A stretch of 64,000 nucleotides of DNA from Paenibacillus dokdonensis. GTDB taxonomy: Bacteria > Bacillota > Bacilli > Paenibacillales > Paenibacillaceae. How positions within the stretch are numbered: position 1 is the stretch's first letter; each line of letters starts with the position of its first letter. The position numbers and the translations under genes are program-made. Positions 25,548-35,303 of this stretch are shown here, piece after piece. The DNA is taken from assembly GCF_004916975.1 (NCBI RefSeq), contig NZ_STGQ01000001.1, forward strand, positions 248,001 to 312,000. The letters are read 5' to 3'. The notes beneath the pieces are model-generated. The model had not been told where the DNA came from. It did not search any database and saw only the letters and a list, made by a program, of their open reading frames with translations.

Positions 25548-26482
25548 ACTGGAGCCGCAAATGGATAAATCCGGTACTGGACAAAGAATTCCGACTGCGA
25601 ATGCGTACACCGCGATCGTCGATTTCCCTGCTGGCCTATATTCTGGTACTCGGCCTGATTGCGTTGGGATTCATATATATTACGCTTTATTTGGGCAACC
25701 AGGGGAATCAATCCTTCAATTCAGGCGCAGGCCGCATGATGTTCTATGTGCTCAGCTTCGCGCAGCTGGTGCTGATCGCGTTTATGGCGCCGGCATTGAC
25801 GGCGGGAGTCATCAGCGGGGAACGGGAAAAGCAGACGCTGAGCATGCTGCTGACGACCCAGCAAAGCTCGTCAACGATCATATTGAGCAAGCTATTTTCT
25901 TCCTTAAGCTTCATGACCCTCATTATTGTAGCGACCATGCCGATCTACAGCATCGTTTTCTTATATGGAGGCATTTCCCTGAAGCAAATGATCTTTATCT
26001 TTTTGTTCTATTTATTCGTCATGCTGCTTCTGGGGTCACTTGGGGTGCTGTTCTCAACGCTGTTTAAACGGACGATGGTTGCGGTCATTGTGACATATGG
26101 CGTCGCTTTATGCATCTTTCTTCTGACAGGCCTCTTGTATTTATTCATCATGAGCATTGTTCAGCGGAGCTATTACTCCATGCCAAGCACAGCGACAACG
26201 TACTCTTTTGTCGGTTATATTCTGGGTCTTAACCCGGCGGGGGCACTGATTAGTCTGTTTGAACCCAGCTTTTCAAAGCAAGCCTTTATGCTTCGTAACG
26301 GTAACCTGAACTCGAATGCGCCGATTCAGCTGTGGCAGGAGTTTGTTCTGGTATACAGCGTGGTAATCATCGCTTCTTTATGGATTAGTATCCGCCGGAT
26401 TCGTCCGGTGGCAAGACGTAAATCCAAAGATCAGGACAATCAGGCTCCGGCTTTGGAAACGAGTGCAAGCGATCATTCATAA
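25544..26482 (+). CDS. ABC-2 permease
   Basis: 312 aa with six predicted transmembrane helices in ABC-2 order. Motifs: FRLRMRTPRSS near the start, SGEREKQTLSMLLTTQQSS in the cytosolic loop that contacts the ATPase, and YSFVGYILGLNPAGALISL. The start overlaps the ATPase stop (ATGA). It forms the membrane part of an exporter with the gene before it. The end (DQDNQAPALETSASDHS) is a polar tail. The GldF-like layout with downstream MoxR and vWA genes suggests an envelope task, but this is inference. Confidence 0.85.
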   Translation: MNWSRKWINPVLDKEFRLRMRTPRSSISLLAYILVLGLIALGFIYITLYLGNQGNQSFNSGAGRMMFYVLSFAQLVLIAFMAPALTAGVISGEREKQTLSMLLTTQQSSSTIILSKLFSSLSFMTLIIVATMPIYSIVFLYGGISLKQMIFIFLFYLFVMLLLGSLGVLFSTLFKRTMVAVIVTYGVALCIFLLTGLLYLFIMSIVQRSYYSMPSTATTYSFVGYILGLNPAGALISLFEPSFSKQAFMLRNGNLNSNAPIQLWQEFVLVYSVVIIASLWISIRRIRPVARRKSKDQDNQAPALETSASDHS

Positions 26483-26540
26483 CCCTATTTGCTAAGAAAA
26501 TGATGCATCTAAAAAATGAACGAACAAAGGAGGACAGCTT

Positions 26541-28184
26541 ATGGACGCCATTCGGAGAGCGGTTTCCAAAGCGAAGTTACGACTCCAGCAGTTCCGGCTC
26601 ATCCGCTATTCTTTATATGGAATTGCCGCCGGACTTGGTGCAGCCATCCTTCTGCTGCTAGCGGCCCGGCTGTGGCCAATTCCATTCTACCGTTATCTGG
26701 CATTGGCAGCTGTATTGGCCGGCTTTATTACTGGGGCTGCCTGGGGCTTGTTATACCGCGTGAAGGAAAGAGAGGCAGCACAGGCCATGGATGCGGCCAC
26801 CGGTGGAGCCGAGCGGAGCGATATGATGGTGACGGCGCTCTCTTTTGCTGAACAGGAAACTCCCGCAGCCCAGTGGCAGCGCAAGCAGGCGGTGGCATAT
26901 GGAAGCAGCTTCACAGCTCATCTCAAGAGCAGACTTCCATACCCAAGCTATAAAAAAGTAGCGATTGCGAGCTGCATTCTTCTTGTCGTTGGGGCCGGGC
27001 TCTCTATCTTGCCAAGTCCCATGGATACTAAGCTTGCTGAGGCTGCCCGTCAAAAGGGATGGGTGCAGGATCAGAAGCAGAAGACGGAGCAGCTGGCACA
27101 GCAGCTTCAGACACAAAAGCTTGATCCAGCTGTGAAAAAATCACTCGAGGATTCTTTAAAAGCGCTGCAAAAAAATCTGGATGGGAAGAAGGATCCGGAA
27201 AAAGCACTGGCTGAGCTGGAGAAAACAATGAAAGAGATGGAAAAAACAGCTGCGAAGCAAGAAGCGGCTGTTCAGAAATTGTCTGAGCTCGGAAAGAAAA
27301 TGCAGGACACTCCGAATATGTCATCCCTGGGCAATAGTCTTGCTCAGGGAAAATCGGAAGACCTCAAAAAATCAATGGAGAATCTCAAGCAGCAGGTGAA
27401 GCAGCTTTCCCCAGAGCAAAAGAAGCAGCTCAAGGAGGCGCTGAGCAAGCTGGCGGATGAAGCTGCTAAAAACCCGGAGACCCAGGCACTGAAGGATGCT
27501 TTGAAAAAGACGGAAAAGGCACTGGCAGAAGGGGCAAAGGATAAAGAAGTGGATGAAGCTCTCAGTGATCTTGAAGCAGCAATGGCCAAAGCGTTAGCGG
27601 CTCGTGCAGCCGCTTCGAGCCAGTCAGCGGCCGCCTCCAGCATGAGCTCCAAGCTGGCCTCCCAGGGACTTGGTTTGGCTTCGCAAATGACCGCATCAGG
27701 CATGCAGGTATCGGATGCATGGAGCAGCGGCGGCAGCGCAGAAGAGCTTGCCATGGCCGAAGAGTCCGGCGAAGCGGATCCGGAAGATAGCGGTTCCGCT
27801 TCTCCTGGTAGCAGCGGAACACAAGGCAAGGGTGTTGGTAATGGCAGCGGTTCAGGCAACGGCAGCGGCTCTGGAAGCGGCCAGGGAGCTGGCCAAGGGC
27901 CGGGTGCCGGTATGGGGGCAGGAGGACGCGATCTCGTCATGACGCCGCGCAAGTTTGAAGGCAGTGGGAATAAGCAAAATGACAAGGGACCACTAAAGGG
28001 GCAAGGCGGCACGATCCAGAAAGGCGGAGTTTCTCCAGCCGTCGATGGGGCCAGCCGACCGTACGAGGAAGTGTACAAGGAATACGAGGCCGAGGCCAAG
28101 AAGTCGCTGGGGCGGCAAGAGCTGCCGCAGCAGATGCAGGGCCTGGTCGAGAGTTATTTTACCGGAATTAACCCGAATCCGTGA
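26541..28184 (+). CDS. Coiled-coil membrane protein, DUF4175-like
   Basis: 547 aa; ATG after AAAGGAGGACAGC. Two N-terminal transmembrane helices (about 26-46 and 52-70) and a third at about 133-152, then a long lysine/glutamate-rich coiled coil (KKSLEDSLKALQKNLDGKK, EKTMKEMEKTAAKQEA), an alanine-rich stretch, and a Gly/Ser low-complexity region (GSGNGSGSGSGQGAGQGPG). The C-terminus, with RPYEEVYKEYEAEAKKSL and QMQGLVESYFTGINP, resembles the DUF4175-type proteins that sit beside MoxR, DUF58 and vWA genes. Likely a scaffold of the envelope complex. Confidence 0.6.
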   Translation: MDAIRRAVSKAKLRLQQFRLIRYSLYGIAAGLGAAILLLLAARLWPIPFYRYLALAAVLAGFITGAAWGLLYRVKEREAAQAMDAATGGAERSDMMVTALSFAEQETPAAQWQRKQAVAYGSSFTAHLKSRLPYPSYKKVAIASCILLVVGAGLSILPSPMDTKLAEAARQKGWVQDQKQKTEQLAQQLQTQKLDPAVKKSLEDSLKALQKNLDGKKDPEKALAELEKTMKEMEKTAAKQEAAVQKLSELGKKMQDTPNMSSLGNSLAQGKSEDLKKSMENLKQQVKQLSPEQKKQLKEALSKLADEAAKNPETQALKDALKKTEKALAEGAKDKEVDEALSDLEAAMAKALAARAAASSQSAAASSMSSKLASQGLGLASQMTASGMQVSDAWSSGGSAEELAMAEESGEADPEDSGSASPGSSGTQGKGVGNGSGSGNGSGSGSGQGAGQGPGAGMGAGGRDLVMTPRKFEGSGNKQNDKGPLKGQGGTIQKGGVSPAVDGASRPYEEVYKEYEAEAKKSLGRQELPQQMQGLVESYFTGINPNP

Positions 28185-28245
28185 GATGTAAAAGATCGCG
28201 GTAACGAATATATCCATATTTAAGGGAACCAGGAGGAGCGTAAAG

Positions 28246-29235
28246 ATGCAGGAAACCCAAATCCGGCCTGAGGCCTGGAAAGAAACGATATCTCGCGTGC
28301 GCAATCAGATTGGTGAAATCATTGTTGGCCAGCAGGAGGTTGTTGAGCAGATGCTTTGGTGCATTTTTGCCGGAGGACATGCGCTGCTGGAAGGCATTCC
28401 GGGACTGGGGAAAACGATGCTGGTCCGCACGATTGCAGACACTCTTGACCTGTCCTTTTCACGCGTTCAATTTACGCCTGACCTGATGCCAAGCGACATT
28501 ACCGGGACACAGATTCTATCGTTCGGGAGACAAGGCGAGACAGCGATGACGTTCCAAAGCGGACCACTCTTCAGCAGCATTGTACTGGCGGATGAAATCA
28601 ACCGTGCCACACCGAAGACCCAGAGCGCGCTGCTGGAAGCTATGCAGGAGAAGACCGTGACCGTCGGGAATGAGACGCACCGTCTACCGAACCCGTTTTT
28701 CGTACTGGCGACTCAAAATCCGCTTGAAAACGAAGGGACCTATCCACTGCCAGAGGCACAGCTTGACCGGTTTCTCCTTAAAATACTCGTGCCTTATCCA
28801 AAAGCGGAGGAGCTCAAAGAAATCGTGAGGAGAACGACTTCAAACCACCAGCCTTCGATTGTGAAGCAGGCGGGATCGGAAGAGCTGCTGGAAATCCAGC
28901 ATGGGGCAAGAGAAGTGCTGGTAGCTGACGAGGTGCTCGACTATGCGGCAAGGCTGCTGATGATGTCGCATCCCGAAGAAGAATCCGCACCGGAGGGCGT
29001 GAAGAAATATGTGCGCTTCGGTTCCGGACCACGCGGAATTCAATCTATTATTTCTACCGGCAAGGTGCGTGCGGTATGCCAGGGAAGAATGCATCTTGCT
29101 CAAAGTGATATTAACGCTGTAGCCATACCTGCACTGCGTCACCGGATATTCCTGAACTTTGAAGGACAGGCCATGGGTATTACGACAGATCAGGTCGTAA
29201 GCGAGATGCTCCAGGCGCTCGGAGGGCGGTCATGA
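28246..29235 (+). CDS. MoxR-family AAA+ ATPase
   Basis: 329 aa; ATG after AGGAGGAGCG. Walker A GIPGLGKT at 50-57, Walker B LADEINRATPKTQSALLEAM, sensor 1 LATQNPLENEGTYPLPEAQ, and the C-terminal lid. MoxR ATPases act as chaperones for vWA-domain partners and metal or envelope complexes. The neighbouring genes (DUF58 and two vWA proteins) are exactly the usual partners, so this is a MoxR-DUF58-vWA (Bat-like) module. It overlaps the DUF58 gene by 4 nt. Confidence 0.92.
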   Translation: MQETQIRPEAWKETISRVRNQIGEIIVGQQEVVEQMLWCIFAGGHALLEGIPGLGKTMLVRTIADTLDLSFSRVQFTPDLMPSDITGTQILSFGRQGETAMTFQSGPLFSSIVLADEINRATPKTQSALLEAMQEKTVTVGNETHRLPNPFFVLATQNPLENEGTYPLPEAQLDRFLLKILVPYPKAEELKEIVRRTTSNHQPSIVKQAGSEELLEIQHGAREVLVADEVLDYAARLLMMSHPEEESAPEGVKKYVRFGSGPRGIQSIISTGKVRAVCQGRMHLAQSDINAVAIPALRHRIFLNFEGQAMGITTDQVVSEMLQALGGRS

Positions 29236-30164
29236 GCAGCGCCCATCTGCTGCCCCCGGACTGGATGATGCGCCTGGAAAGGCTCACGCTCGGTTCAGGC
29301 AGACGGGTTGCTGGTACACTTCAGGGCAAGCGGCGTTCCAGCAGGCTCGGCGCTTCACTCGAATTCGCCGATTATCGTTCATATGCACCCGGAGACGATA
29401 TCCGCCGCTTTGATTGGGGCGTATATTCCCGTACGGGAAAGCCGTTTGTAAGGCAGTTTATGGACGAGCAGGAGCTGATGGTCAGCCTGTATGTGGACTG
29501 CTCCGCTTCAATGGACTTCGGCGGTTCGTCATTAGATGGGAAGCCAACCCGCGAGGGAGCCGGGAATAAGCTGCTTTTTGCCAAAAGGCTTGCTGCCAGC
29601 ATCGGTTATATTGCGCTCTGCTCGTATGAACGGGTCGGAGCTTATTGCTACAGCGACCGGCTGGATGGCCGATTGCCTTTACTGCGGGGTAGGGGTTCTA
29701 CCATGAGGCTATTTCAATTTTTGCATGATGCTCCTCCGGGAGGAGAAGGCAGCCTATCTTCTGCGCTGGGAGAGCCCGGTGCCATGCCGCGCCTTTCCGG
29801 AATGACCTGGGTCTTTTCCGATTTCTGGCTTGGAGAAGGCGAGTCTGCGATGGGCAGCATTCTTTCCCGTTTGGCGGGTGCCGGCCAGGAGGTTGTCCTC
29901 GTGCAGGTGCTGTCACCGGAGGAGATCCACCCAGATCTTAGTGGAGATTTGCGGCTTGTGGATAGTGAGCTGAATACCGGCAAGGAAGTCGCCATCACTG
30001 GACGTGTACTTCAAAGTTACCGTGATGAGCTGGAACGCTATCAGAATGAATTACGGAAAATAGCTTCCGAACGAGGGATTTCATTCGTCACGCTGTCAAG
30101 CGATATGACGCTGCAGGAAGCTGTGTTCGGCGTGTTAGCGGGATCCGGTCTGGTACGGGTCTAA
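29232..30164 (+). CDS. DUF58 protein
   Basis: 310 aa. Contains the DUF58 core: GRRVAGTLQGKRRSSRLGAS, FADYRSYAPGDDIRRFDWGV, then LYVDCSASMDFGG (a vWA-like MIDAS Asp-x-Ser-x-Ser) and WVFSDFWLGEGE. DUF58 proteins fold as a divergent vWA and are partners of MoxR ATPases. Start ATGA overlap with moxR. No membrane helix is seen. Unknown substrate, but part of the same complex as the surrounding vWA proteins. Confidence 0.88.
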   Translation: MSSAHLLPPDWMMRLERLTLGSGRRVAGTLQGKRRSSRLGASLEFADYRSYAPGDDIRRFDWGVYSRTGKPFVRQFMDEQELMVSLYVDCSASMDFGGSSLDGKPTREGAGNKLLFAKRLAASIGYIALCSYERVGAYCYSDRLDGRLPLLRGRGSTMRLFQFLHDAPPGGEGSLSSALGEPGAMPRLSGMTWVFSDFWLGEGESAMGSILSRLAGAGQEVVLVQVLSPEEIHPDLSGDLRLVDSELNTGKEVAITGRVLQSYRDELERYQNELRKIASERGISFVTLSSDMTLQEAVFGVLAGSGLVRV

Positions 30165-30198
30165 TCGATTCGAGAACGTAAGGAAAGGGGGGATCCAA

Positions 30199-32169
30199 GT
30201 GGGAATCGGTTCATGGCTCGGGCTCTGGTTCGGTCTTAGCATACCGGCGATTCTGGCCATGTATCTGCTCAAACGCAAATTTCTCGACACCAAAGTGCCG
30301 AGCCATCTGCTATGGCAGAGAGTCCTGAAGAATCTGGAGGCAAACCGGCCATGGCAAAAGCTGCAGAACAGGCTTCTGCTTTGGCTCCAGCTGCTTGCCG
30401 CTGCACTCCTCGTGGTTGCTCTAATGAAGCCGTATTTGTGGTCTTCAGGGGGCGGGAAAGAGCATGTTGTGCTGGTGGCGGATACATCCGGAAGTATGAG
30501 TGCAGTAAGCATGGTATCGGGTCAGCCTTCTCAGGAGCGTCTGGAACAGATGAAGCAGGAGATGAAAGATTATATTAAGCAGGAGGCCAAGAACAGTGAT
30601 GTCACCCTCCTCAGCATGAATACGGAGCCGAATTTAATCATTTCCCGGGAAAAAGATCATGGACGTGCCAACGAGGCTATCGATTCACTGCAGGCCTATT
30701 TTGGCAAAGCCTCCTATAATGAAACGCTATCGCTCGCCTCGGCGCTGACACGGGATGAATCCGATGCGGAGGTGGTTGTCTTTACCGATGGACAGTGGAA
30801 GGGAGATCCTTCATCGATTCCCTTTCAAGCGCCGGTAAAGGTCGTAACCCTGGATTCAAAAGCAGGCTTCAACCTGGGTCTGCAGCAGTTTGGCGTGAAG
30901 GATGAATCAGGCGGAAAGACAGCCGTAGCCGTCGTGAAAAATAGCAGCAAGGCTGCGAAGCAGGCGGAAGTTAATTTGTACGGGGATGGCAAGCTGCTCA
31001 CAACATCCTCTGCAGAGATCAAGCCGGGTGCATCGCTTACGCTGACCTTCCGGGACTTACCCGCAGCGGAGGTATACCGGGCTGAGCTGGAGGGAAGCGA
31101 CGATTATCAAGCGGACAATGAGGCCTATGCCTTTTCGCAGCATAACGAGACACCGCGGATTCTGCTGATGACCCAAGGCAATCTGTTTCTGGAGAAGGGG
31201 CTTCAGCTGACAGGTGCCGAGGTCGTTAAAATGGCCTTGCCTCAGGAAGGCGGCACAGACGCCAATCCAGGCGACACCAGCGGGACAGCTGTTCCTGAGA
31301 ATCAGCCTGATCTAATCGTCATTGACGGAGCAGCTCCAGCTTTTACTGCCCAGGGAGAGTGGAAGAAGCTGCTGGACCGTACACCGGTATGGACGCTCGG
31401 AGGCGATGGAAACAAAGTCAATGTGAACGGAGGGCAGCTGAGGCTTGCCAATCATCCGGTAAACCGCTATGCAAGCTATAACGGTGTTTATATCGGCAGT
31501 GTACTGGATCGCAAGCTGCCGGACTGGGCGGAGCCGATCGTCAGCATTGAGAACCATCCTGCTATCATTGCGGGGACCGAAAAAGGGGAGCAGCGTTTGA
31601 CCTTCTTGTTCAATCTGCAGGAAACAGACTTTCCGTTATCGGCGGAGTTTCCGATTGTGGTCCATGAAGCCGTATCATGGCTGACAGAGAGCGGCGGTAA
31701 AAGCCTGGGTCGTCTGACAGCGGGAACGCGTGTGGAAATTCCGATCGCTGCGGATACCGTTTCAGCACAATGGGTCGCCAAAGAGGGGATGGCCAGAGAA
31801 ATGAAGGTGCAGAATCTGGAGGCGGAAACCGGAGACAAAGGGATTAATGCCTTGCAGCAGGTACCTTCTGTTCCTGGACTGTATGCTTTTGAACAGAAAA
31901 ACAGCGCCGGGAAGAAGCTGGAATATCTCGCTGAATCCGCTGCGGATCCGTATGAAGCGCAGTGGGGCGAGACCAATGCCAAGCTTGCTGCTATAGGCCA
32001 GATTGCGAAGGATGGGAAAGAAACGCCTCCAACTGCGGTTTCAGACTCAGTTCCAGCCAAAAGCCATAGCGATGAGCGCCAAGTATCGCTTATCACGCTG
32101 CTTGCTTCGTTAGCATTATTGATTATTTTAGTGGAATGGGGGGTGTATCAGCGTGGGCGTTCAATTTAA
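30199..32169 (+). CDS. BatA-like vWA membrane protein
   Basis: 656 aa; GTG start after GGAAAGGGGGGATCC. The N-terminus matches the BatA aerotolerance-regulator region: GLSIPAILAMYLLKRKF, then a basic segment and a second transmembrane helix (LLLWLQLLAAALLVVALMKP). A vWA domain follows with the MIDAS motif VADTSGSMS and ADTLV-like FTDGQWKGDP, then an extracellular beta part, and a final transmembrane helix (ITLLASLALLIILVEWG) close to the C-terminus. It overlaps the next gene by 17 nt. Known of the family: membrane vWA proteins activated by MoxR. Confidence 0.82.
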   Translation: MGIGSWLGLWFGLSIPAILAMYLLKRKFLDTKVPSHLLWQRVLKNLEANRPWQKLQNRLLLWLQLLAAALLVVALMKPYLWSSGGGKEHVVLVADTSGSMSAVSMVSGQPSQERLEQMKQEMKDYIKQEAKNSDVTLLSMNTEPNLIISREKDHGRANEAIDSLQAYFGKASYNETLSLASALTRDESDAEVVVFTDGQWKGDPSSIPFQAPVKVVTLDSKAGFNLGLQQFGVKDESGGKTAVAVVKNSSKAAKQAEVNLYGDGKLLTTSSAEIKPGASLTLTFRDLPAAEVYRAELEGSDDYQADNEAYAFSQHNETPRILLMTQGNLFLEKGLQLTGAEVVKMALPQEGGTDANPGDTSGTAVPENQPDLIVIDGAAPAFTAQGEWKKLLDRTPVWTLGGDGNKVNVNGGQLRLANHPVNRYASYNGVYIGSVLDRKLPDWAEPIVSIENHPAIIAGTEKGEQRLTFLFNLQETDFPLSAEFPIVVHEAVSWLTESGGKSLGRLTAGTRVEIPIAADTVSAQWVAKEGMAREMKVQNLEAETGDKGINALQQVPSVPGLYAFEQKNSAGKKLEYLAESAADPYEAQWGETNAKLAAIGQIAKDGKETPPTAVSDSVPAKSHSDERQVSLITLLASLALLIILVEWGVYQRGRSI

Positions 32170-35080
32170 TCACCCTTGGCTGCTGCTCCTGCTCATTCCG
32201 CTGGCAGCGGTTATGTTTTATGCGTATCGTTCCGACTTTCGTTTATCCGGTGCGCGGAAAAAAGGGGCTGTGATCATAAGGTCTGCTGTGCTATTGCTGT
32301 TGGTTTTGGCCATTTCGGGTCTGCAGTCTTATACCGTGCTTCAGCAGAAAAAGGTTGTCTACCTGGTGGACAGATCTGCAAGTATGCCTGAGTCAGGGCA
32401 GGCAGAGGCATGGATGGTGAAATCAGCCGCTTCTAAAAAAGAGGATGATACCATCGGGGTCGTCTCCTCTTCGCTGCAAGCAGCCTACGAACAGAAGCTG
32501 CTGCCCCGGTTGCCGGAAAGCTTAAAACTGAATGCGGCGCAGAATCCTGACTTTACTAACCTGGAATCGGGACTCATGCTGGCTGGCAATCTTTTGGATG
32601 GACGCTCTGATTCCCGGATCGTACTGATCAGCGACGGCAAGGAAAATGTCGGGAGCATGCTTGCGGCCGGCCGAATGCTGAAGGATCAGGGCATCGCCGT
32701 AGACGTGCTCCAGTCCCCTTCTCGGCAGGTAAAGGATGTGTCGGTAGAAGAAGTGAGCGTGCCTCAGAAGCTCTATCAGGCAGAAGCCTTTTCCATTGAA
32801 GTGCTTGTACAAAGTACTTACAAAGGCCGTGGAGAGCTAAGGCTTTATGAAGACAGCCGTGAAATCGGCAGAGAAACGGTCGATATTGACGCAGGTGAAA
32901 ATCGCTATGCTGTCAAAGCTTTGGCTAAAACGACAGGATTGCATCGATACCGGGCAGAGATCTTCATGGAGGGTGACCAGCAGTCGGCCAACAATGCCGG
33001 ATATGCCTTTACACGTGTTGATGGTCCACCGAAAGTGCTGATTGTTGAAGGCAAGAAGGGAACCTCTGCGAATATCACATCGGCATTGTCGTCAGGGCTG
33101 GTGCAGTATGAGGTCATGCCAAGTCCGGCGCTGCTGCCGAATGAAATGGCTAAATATGCAGCGTATGATTCGATTATTTTTAACAACGTATCCGCCGACC
33201 AGGTCGGTGAGCGTAAAATGGAAATGATTGAACAGGCTGTGAAGAGCTACGGCATCGGCTTTATGATGGCTGGCGGTGAGGATAGCTACGGCATGGGCGG
33301 GTATTTTAAAACGCCGATCGAACGCGCTCTACCGGTATCCATGGAGCTGGAGGGCAAGCGTCAAATCCCGTCGCTCGGGCTGATCCTGGTCATTGACCGA
33401 TCGGGCAGTATGTCCGGAGACAAAATGGAAATGGCCAAGGAAGCCGCCATACGTACCGTCCAAATGCTGCGTTCCAGGGATACCGTCGGCGTTCTGGCTT
33501 TTGATTCAAGCAACTGGTGGGTCGTACCGCCGATGAAGCTGGATAATAAAAAGGAAGAAGTCATTGATCAGATTCAATCCATCCAAAGTGAAGGTGGAAC
33601 GGATATCTATCCTGCGGCAGCCTCGGCTGTTGAGGAGATGCTGAAGGTTCAGGCCCAGCGCAAACATATCATCCTGATGACGGACGGCCAATCGGCCGGA
33701 AATGACGCGTACGGATCGCTGCTTGCGCAAATGGTGGATGAAAAAATCACCATGTCTACGGTAGCCGTAGGTTCAGATTCAGACGTGAATCTGCTGCAGA
33801 GTCTTGCCGATGGTGCCAAGGGCCGGTTCTACATGGCGGAGGATGAGACGACGATTCCGGCCATTTTCAGCCGGGAAGCCGCGATGATTTCAAAATCCTA
33901 TATTGTGGATAAACCGTTTGTTCCTGCGTTGCAGGACGCGGGCGATTGGGGAAAGCTGTTTGAAAACGGGGTACCACAAATCTACGGTTATGTAGCGACC
34001 ACGGCAAAACCGGCCGCTCAGACGGTGTTATCCAGTCCGGAGCCTGATCCGCTGCTGGTCCGCTGGCAATATGGATCAGGAAGGACGGTAGCCTGGACGA
34101 GCGATTTGATGGGCAAATGGTCGAAGGATTGGGTATCGTGGCCGGCCTTTTCGAATGTGCTGACACAGATGGTGAAATGGACTTTCCCGCAGTTTACCGC
34201 TTCGCCTTATGAAGTGAGAACACAAGTGGAAGGTAACAAGGTCCGGTTCGAAGTGAATGCCGCCGGAGGCGACGGACCGGAGCAGCTGCAGGCGGTGATT
34301 ACCGGCGATCGGCTGCAGCCGAGCACGGTGGATCTGGTTCAGGAATCCCCGGGAAGCTACAGCGGGGAAATTACGGTGGAACAGCCGGGCTCCTTTCTGA
34401 TGTCGCTTCAGGATAGCCATGGGAAAAGCTTAGCCATGCCAAGCGGCTTGATCGTCCCGTATTCGCCGGAGTACCGGATCGAGTCGGGCGACGCGAAGCA
34501 GGAGCTGGGGCGGCTTGCCGAATTGACCGGCGGCCGCGTGCTTTCCTGGGACAAGCCGGAGCAGCTCTTCGCTGCGGCTCCGCGCCCAAGCCGGCAGCTG
34601 CATGAGCTCAGCTATGCGCTGCTCATCGCGGCCCTGATTCTCTGGGTCGCGGATATTGCGGTGCGCCGCCTGGCCCTCCCATGGGGCCTGATCGGCGCAC
34701 GCCTGGCCGCCCTGCTCCGCAGGCGGCCACAACATCCGGCCGGCGGGGCGGAGCCCGCAGACGCCGGCCTCGGCAGGCTCGCCGCGCGCAAGCAGCGCGC
34801 CGCGGCCTTCTACGGCGGCGGCTCTGCAGCACCGCCGCAAATAGCGGCGCAGCCGCAGGCACGCGCCGATGCGCCGAAGGAAGCCGGAACGAAGCGTCCG
34901 GCTTCCGGGGCGTCCCGCCCAACAGCGGCTAGCGCCGTGGAGCCGCGCGGGACGCAGGCAGCCCGGCAGCCGGTGGCTGCGCCGGGCAAGAAGGCGGCGG
35001 CTGAGCCCAAGCCACCGCAGGAGGAGCGGTCCGCTTCGATGGACCGCCTGCTGGCTGCCCGCAAGCGCAACACGCGCTAA
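32153..35080 (+). CDS. Large membrane protein with two vWA regions
   Basis: 975 aa with a GTG start overlapping the previous gene. Two N-terminal transmembrane helices (about 8-24, 40-58) precede a first vWA region (VVYLVDRSASMPESG; DSRIVLISDGKENVGS), a glutamine-amidotransferase-like part (VLIVEGKKG; IIFNNVSADQ; GFMMAGGEDSYG), and a second vWA domain with complete MIDAS (LVIDRSGSMSGDKME ... IILMTDGQSAGNDAYG). A transmembrane helix at about 824-840 leads to an Ala/Pro/Arg-rich tail of high GC that looks disordered. Similar to YegS/BatB-type proteins of Bacillota. It closes the operon; terminator at 35109. Confidence 0.8.
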   Translation: MGVQFNHPWLLLLLIPLAAVMFYAYRSDFRLSGARKKGAVIIRSAVLLLLVLAISGLQSYTVLQQKKVVYLVDRSASMPESGQAEAWMVKSAASKKEDDTIGVVSSSLQAAYEQKLLPRLPESLKLNAAQNPDFTNLESGLMLAGNLLDGRSDSRIVLISDGKENVGSMLAAGRMLKDQGIAVDVLQSPSRQVKDVSVEEVSVPQKLYQAEAFSIEVLVQSTYKGRGELRLYEDSREIGRETVDIDAGENRYAVKALAKTTGLHRYRAEIFMEGDQQSANNAGYAFTRVDGPPKVLIVEGKKGTSANITSALSSGLVQYEVMPSPALLPNEMAKYAAYDSIIFNNVSADQVGERKMEMIEQAVKSYGIGFMMAGGEDSYGMGGYFKTPIERALPVSMELEGKRQIPSLGLILVIDRSGSMSGDKMEMAKEAAIRTVQMLRSRDTVGVLAFDSSNWWVVPPMKLDNKKEEVIDQIQSIQSEGGTDIYPAAASAVEEMLKVQAQRKHIILMTDGQSAGNDAYGSLLAQMVDEKITMSTVAVGSDSDVNLLQSLADGAKGRFYMAEDETTIPAIFSREAAMISKSYIVDKPFVPALQDAGDWGKLFENGVPQIYGYVATTAKPAAQTVLSSPEPDPLLVRWQYGSGRTVAWTSDLMGKWSKDWVSWPAFSNVLTQMVKWTFPQFTASPYEVRTQVEGNKVRFEVNAAGGDGPEQLQAVITGDRLQPSTVDLVQESPGSYSGEITVEQPGSFLMSLQDSHGKSLAMPSGLIVPYSPEYRIESGDAKQELGRLAELTGGRVLSWDKPEQLFAAAPRPSRQLHELSYALLIAALILWVADIAVRRLALPWGLIGARLAALLRRRPQHPAGGAEPADAGLGRLAARKQRAAAFYGGGSAAPPQIAAQPQARADAPKEAGTKRPASGASRPTAASAVEPRGTQAARQPVAAPGKKAAAEPKPPQEERSASMDRLLAARKRNTR

Positions 35081-35108
35081 TCGGGCCGTCTAGCAAGAAT
35101 ACAGTAAA

Positions 35109-35145
35109 AGAGACCCGTGATGAATCCATTGCGGGTCTCTTTTTG
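35109..35145 (+). terminator. Terminator of the ABC-MoxR-vWA operon
   Basis: AGAGACCCG at 35109-35117 and CGGGTCTCT at 35132-35140 form a perfect 9-bp stem followed by five T. Confidence 0.95.
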
Positions 35146-35303
35146 CGTTCCGGTTTGTTGGTAAATGCGATCCATTAACGAGGTACGCGTGTTTAGCTGA
35201 ATTTTCTTTAGACGTAAAGTGTCTGCGGTTATCCCAAAACATATCCACTGCAATTTTTATTCCGGGCTGCATGTTTTTCGCCCATTGCGGTTAATGAATA
35301 GGA

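Noticed and set aside
27344..28099. 251-codon minus-strand frame over the coiled-coil gene
   Set aside because: Pro/Ser/Ala-rich mirror of the Lys/Glu/Gly-rich repeats of the real gene.
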